A DNA stretch of 9,322 bases from Planctomycetota bacterium (GTDB lineage Bacteria; Planctomycetota; UBA8742; SKZP01). The notes below the pieces were generated by a model. The model had not been told where the DNA came from. It was given only the letters and a program-made list of their open reading frames with translations, and searched no databases. Shown in pieces: positions 6,222 through 9,322 of this stretch. Every line of letters starts with the position of its first letter. Position 1 is the stretch's first letter. The stretch spans positions 1-9,322 of the forward strand of contig SKZP01000339.1 in NCBI GenBank assembly GCA_007127275.1, given 5' to 3'. A program made the translations under genes and the position numbers.

Positions 6222-6296
6222 ATCTCGGCGATGCACGGCAAGCGGCCCTACCATCGACCGCAGCTTGCATAGCCGCCGCTTTGTGCCGTGCACGCA

Positions 6297-6315
6297 TTTG
6301 TAAACGTTTTGTAAA
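6297..6315 (+). promoter_or_regulatory. AT-rich tandem TTTGTAAA repeat
   Basis: TTTGTAAA occurs at 6297-6304 and 6308-6315, an 11-base period with the palindrome AAACGTTT at the junction (6302-6309). It is a conspicuous AT-rich island in GC-rich DNA about 125 bases before the lipoprotein start. It could be a promoter-upstream element or a protein-binding site; I could not fit a convincing -35/-10 pair nearby. Confidence 0.3.
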
Positions 6316-6378
6316 AGTTGGCTTGCCGGCGGTTTCTTGCGGCCTACGTGGTGTATGTTTCGAGAGACAAGGCTTCGG

Positions 6379-6417
6379 TTCGTTGCGCTGTGCCTTGCTT
6401 CGTTCCGATTCGTTCCG
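6379..6417 (+). repeat. Phased TTCGTTSCG direct repeats
   Basis: TTCGTTGCG (6379-6387), TTCGTTCCG (6399-6407) and TTCGTTCCG (6409-6417) begin 20 and 10 bases apart, on one face of the helix. They end 22 bases before the presumed lipoprotein start, so they may fall in its leader or promoter. A regulator-binding array or a transcript structure are both possible. Confidence 0.35.
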
Positions 6418-6439
6418 TTGACACCTTTGCTGCACCGCC

Positions 6440-8230
6440 ATGCCCATCTTGCCTGCATATCTCGCGCCGCTGCCCCAGCGACTTCGCTCCTTGTTCGTGA
6501 TGATGAGTCTGCTTGTCGTGACGCCGTGGCTGGTCACCGGCTGTGGCGACCGCGCCGATGACGTACCGGCACCGCCGGTGCCGGCAGAAGCAGGCGTTGC
6601 GACGCCGGCGGTTGCGATGGAGGAGGGCGCGGCACAGGAGCTCGCTCTTCCGTCACTCAAGGCCGTTACGCTCTCGGCCGAGGCGCACAGTGTGCCGGTT
6701 TCCTTCGAGCTGGCGAACGGCTTGCGCGGCTGGGCGGTGCAACTCGAGGGGAATCACGCGCTGGCCACCCCGTGCGTTGTGGATGGGCGCGTGTATATCG
6801 GCGGTGGCTTTGGCAGCTACGACTTTTATTGCCTTGACGCGGCTACGGGCGAACAGATCTGGCGCGTGCGCACCACCGACGACGGCCCGACCGCGGCTGT
6901 GGTGGTCGGCGAGTACGTTTGCTTCAACACCGAGTCATGCACCCTCGAGGTGCGCCTCACCTCGACCGGCGAGCTTGTCTGGGGCCGCTGGCTGGGGGAT
7001 CCGTTGATGAGCCAGCCGGCAGCGACGGAGGAGTACGTCGTCGTTTGCTTTCCGCGAGGCGGCGGTCCCGTTCCGAATCAGCAGCTGCAAATGAACAGCA
7101 ACGTTGCGCCGCCGATAAACAACCAGAATGCCGCAACACCCGGCACCGAGGACGCGCCGTCGGACGCCGCCGCAACCGCGGAGTCGCAGCAGGCCCCGCC
7201 AGTCGAAGCGAACCTCAACACGCAGCGCAAAACGGCCGAGGCGCCGGAAGCGCATCACAAACCAGTCCCGCGAGGCAAGGTCGTGCACGGACATCCGCCG
7301 GTGGAGGGGGAGGGAACACACGCGCTTGCCTGCTACGCGCTCGCCACGGGAGAGTTGCGCTGGATTCAATCGGTGCCGGCCGACTGCATCACCGCACCGG
7401 TGATTGACGACGGCGTCGTCTACGCGGCGACCTTCGACGGAACGGTGACGACACTCGACCTGGAAAGTGGCGAGCTGCTCGGCAAGGAGCAACAGAACGC
7501 GACCTCGGCCCCGTGGGTGATTGCAGCCGCGGATGCGCCACGAGGCAAGCTTGCGCTGGTCTCGCAACGCGACTCGCAAGAGATTGCGGGAGAGCGGCAT
7601 CACTGGGAGTCGCTGCGGCGGCTCGACATCAGCGCAAATGCGACCGAAGCGCGCGAACAGCGCCGCCTGGCACCGCACCTGCACGAGGCGACCATTTCCA
7701 CGTCACGCTACTACTCGGAAGAGTTCAAGGCCGCGCAGGATGCCGGCGTCGGCTTCGCACAAGCCCCTGTCCAAGCGAACACTGGTGCCGCCAACCGAAA
7801 TGTCGGGGAATCCCGGATTGCTGCGCTCTGGGCCTTCGAGGGCTCACGCCCCTTGGTCGACGATGACGGCCACCTCATCACCACCCTCGGCAACCAAGTC
7901 AGCCTCGCGAGCCTCGACGGTACGGTTGAGTGGTCGCAAGTGTACCGCCCCGCGGTCAAGGAGCGGCTGCTGACGCCGCCGGCCGCGGTAGGCCAGCAGT
8001 TGGTGTATGCCTCGCTCGACGGTCACGTCTTCACACTGGAGCGCGCCACCGGGAAGGTTCGGCATGCGGCCCGCTTCGACAAGCGGCTCGTCTATCAGCC
8101 GGCCGTCGTCGACGGCGTGATCTTCGTCGGCTCACTGGACGGCTGGGTGATTGCACTCGACACCGACGAGCAGAGCCTCGACGGCTGGAGCATGTGGGGC
8201 GGCGGTCCGCGTCACAACGGCGTGGAGTAG
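6440..8230 (+). CDS. PQQ-like (BamB-type) beta-propeller lipoprotein
   Basis: 596-residue secreted protein. An Arg-containing N-region (RLRSLF) and hydrophobic core end in the lipobox LVTGC, so Cys35 should be lipid-modified and anchor the protein to a membrane. After a Pro/Ala-rich spacer, propeller blades are recognisable from hydrophobic-strand/turn repeats: TPCVVDGRVYIGGGFGSYDF (110-129) with LDAATGEQIWRV; CYALATGELRWIQSV with APVIDDGVVYAATFDGTVT (319-337); PPAAVGQQLVYASLDGHVFT (513-532) with LERATGKV; and QPAVVDGVIFVGSLDGWVIA (553-572). It ends WSMWGGGPRHNG, a motif typical of PQQ-like repeat proteins. Residues about 208-295 form a low-complexity Gln/Asn/Pro/Ala linker splitting two blades. 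The family mostly serves as binding scaffold, as BamB does in outer-membrane assembly; no cofactor binding can be claimed. No ribosome binding site precedes ATG 6440; Met21 or Met22 are alternatives but would lose the positive N-region. Confidence 0.85.
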   Translation: MPILPAYLAPLPQRLRSLFVMMSLLVVTPWLVTGCGDRADDVPAPPVPAEAGVATPAVAMEEGAAQELALPSLKAVTLSAEAHSVPVSFELANGLRGWAVQLEGNHALATPCVVDGRVYIGGGFGSYDFYCLDAATGEQIWRVRTTDDGPTAAVVVGEYVCFNTESCTLEVRLTSTGELVWGRWLGDPLMSQPAATEEYVVVCFPRGGGPVPNQQLQMNSNVAPPINNQNAATPGTEDAPSDAAATAESQQAPPVEANLNTQRKTAEAPEAHHKPVPRGKVVHGHPPVEGEGTHALACYALATGELRWIQSVPADCITAPVIDDGVVYAATFDGTVTTLDLESGELLGKEQQNATSAPWVIAAADAPRGKLALVSQRDSQEIAGERHHWESLRRLDISANATEAREQRRLAPHLHEATISTSRYYSEEFKAAQDAGVGFAQAPVQANTGAANRNVGESRIAALWAFEGSRPLVDDDGHLITTLGNQVSLASLDGTVEWSQVYRPAVKERLLTPPAAVGQQLVYASLDGHVFTLERATGKVRHAARFDKRLVYQPAVVDGVIFVGSLDGWVIALDTDEQSLDGWSMWGGGPRHNGVE

Positions 8231-8248
8231 CGACGCCCGGGGGTGGCT

Positions 8249-9322
8249 TCAGAGTTCGCGAAGCAGCTGGTCCACGTCGCGAAACTCGGAGTTCTCCATG
8301 TAAATCTCCATCAGCAACTGCTTCGCATCTTCTTTCTTGTCCTTGGCCAGCAGCGCTTTGGCCTTCCAGTAGCGCGCCTCGATCTCCATCTCCTCGCCGA
8401 AGTCGGCGGTGTTTGAGAGCATCTTGTCGAGCTGCATGATGGCGACGTCGAACTGGCCGATCTCGTAGAAGCTGCGTGCGAGCATCAGCCCGGCCTTGTT
8501 CGAGTAGCGCGGATCACGCACGGCCTTCTGCAACTGCTTGGCGGCGTCGTCGAAGCGCTTCGAGTTGTAAAGGCCCTCGCCGAGTTTGTAGCGCAGCGAC
8601 AGATCCGTCGGGTGTGCCTTGACGCGGCGCGTGTACTCTTGGAGCGTGAACTGATCCCGCTTGGTGCGCAGCTCGTCGAGCTTCGCCTTCTCAAGCCCTT
8701 TCTTTTCCCCCGTCTCGATCTGGGTGGTGTAGTACTTGATGGTCAGCTCACCGGCTTTGTCCAACGCGTCGACGTAGGTGTTGTCCTTTTCGTAAAGCTT
8801 CTTCCACGCCTTGACCGCGTCGGCGTAGGCGCCGACCTTTTCGAACTTTTCGGCAACGTCCTGCATCGCCTTCTTGTCGGCCTTTTCCCAGCCGCCGTAT
8901 TCTTCAAGCAGCGACTCGACATCCTGCTTGTTGGTAAAGCCGCGGCGTTCCTTCTCGGTCTTCGCGGCACCCGCCTTGTCGGCAAGCACCTCGCGGAAGT
9001 CCTCCGCCTCGTCGAGGCCGACACCGGACTTGCCCTTGAGCGTCTTGCGCGCTTCGAGGTCGCGTGCGTACTCCCCGATGTCGCGATTGTTCTTGTCGAG
9101 CGAACGAGCCACGTGAATGGCCTGCACGGCCTCGGCAATGTTCTCGTTCTGATCCTGCGCCTGCGCGAGCCAGAAGTATGCAATGGCGTTGTTGCCGTCA
9201 ATCTTCGTCCAGCGCTGGCAGGTCACCTCCGCCGCGTTCCAGTACCCCTTGGCGCGTTGAGCTTCCGCGAGTTGCTGCAGCAACGACGGATCCAAGGGGC
9301 TTTCCGCGTATTTCTTCAATGA
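8249..9322 (-). CDS. Tetratricopeptide repeat protein, N-terminus outside the window
   Basis: C-terminal 357 residues of a longer protein; the frame stays open through the last base. A TTG at 9319 is the only start-like codon near the edge and lacks upstream context, so the true start is most likely beyond the window. TPR helix pairs are visible at both ends of the visible part: AIAYFWLAQAQDQNENIAEAVQAIHVAR near the start, and LSLRYKLGEGLYNSKRFDDAAKQLQKAV, KAGLMLARSFYEIGQFDVAIMQLDKML and ARYWKAKALLAKDKKEDAKQLLMEIY near the end. The middle is highly charged, Lys/Glu-rich and helical (about 85-220), perhaps coiled-coil. TPR proteins act as protein-binding scaffolds; no enzymatic domain is seen in this part. 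It converges on the lipoprotein gene with 18 bases between stops and no terminator hairpin. Confidence 0.85.
   Translation of the reverse strand, partial: SLKKYAESPLDPSLLQQLAEAQRAKGYWNAAEVTCQRWTKIDGNNAIAYFWLAQAQDQNENIAEAVQAIHVARSLDKNNRDIGEYARDLEARKTLKGKSGVGLDEAEDFREVLADKAGAAKTEKERRGFTNKQDVESLLEEYGGWEKADKKAMQDVAEKFEKVGAYADAVKAWKKLYEKDNTYVDALDKAGELTIKYYTTQIETGEKKGLEKAKLDELRTKRDQFTLQEYTRRVKAHPTDLSLRYKLGEGLYNSKRFDDAAKQLQKAVRDPRYSNKAGLMLARSFYEIGQFDVAIMQLDKMLSNTADFGEEMEIEARYWKAKALLAKDKKEDAKQLLMEIYMENSEFRDVDQLLREL

Noticed and set aside
6318..6342. Sigma-54 (-24/-12) promoter before the lipoprotein
   Set aside because: GG and GC elements are present, but the spacing is off by one and the surrounding consensus is poor.
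9317..9319. TTG as true start of the TPR protein
   Set aside because: The frame stays open to the window edge, and no upstream sequence is available to judge a ribosome binding site; the gene is more likely truncated by the window.
1..9322. CRISPR array, tRNA or rRNA genes
   Set aside because: No regularly spaced identical repeats and no cloverleaf or rRNA-like conserved segments were seen on either strand.

Overview
The window is GC-rich bacterial DNA with six protein genes (five complete, one cut by the right edge) and two intergenic zones full of repeats. Clear Shine-Dalgarno sites, a lipobox lipoprotein, a sigma-54-type activator, a PQQ-like beta-propeller and a long TPR protein point to a Gram-negative-type bacterium. 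The propeller lipoprotein and the TPR repeat style resemble Planctomycetota and neighbouring phyla (Lentisphaerota, Sumerlaeota, Hydrogenedentota). This placement is an impression from protein style only, with low confidence.

Layout. Bases 1-545 hold no convincing gene. They contain two long hairpins (7-38 and 315-353) enclosing a ~163-bp element with ~33-bp imperfect terminal inverted repeats (131-293), plus an inverted 18-bp fragment of that element. Next comes a translationally coupled pair on the + strand: a CrcB-type fluoride channel (546-989) and an endonuclease III-superfamily DNA glycosylase with a [4Fe-4S] motif (986-1726). After a 321-bp gap lies a small DUF2267 protein (2048-2485), which converges through a strong hairpin terminator on an exported S41 (C-terminal processing) protease (2584-4377, -). 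Upstream of the protease, on the same strand, is an NtrC-family sigma-54 activator with an intact receiver domain (4561-5934, -). The 505-bp region 5935-6439 separates this regulator from a divergent gene and carries a second copy of the terminal-inverted-repeat element (6052-6221), a separated inverted repeat, and short helically spaced direct repeats. The + strand then encodes a secreted PQQ-like beta-propeller lipoprotein (6440-8230), which converges within 18 bp on a TPR protein (8249 to beyond 9322, -).

How the genes may work together. Only crcB and the glycosylase show firm coupling (ATGA overlap); both are stress-protection functions, but a shared pathway is not evident. The regulator and protease share a strand with a 183-bp gap, so co-transcription is possible but unproven, and no sigma-54 promoter was found between them. 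The protease, the lipoprotein and perhaps the TPR protein suggest cell-envelope functions.

No obviously new multi-gene system is visible. The most unusual signal is the dispersed palindromic repeat family: two full copies and one fragment in 9.3 kb, with an apical hairpin preserved despite sequence change.
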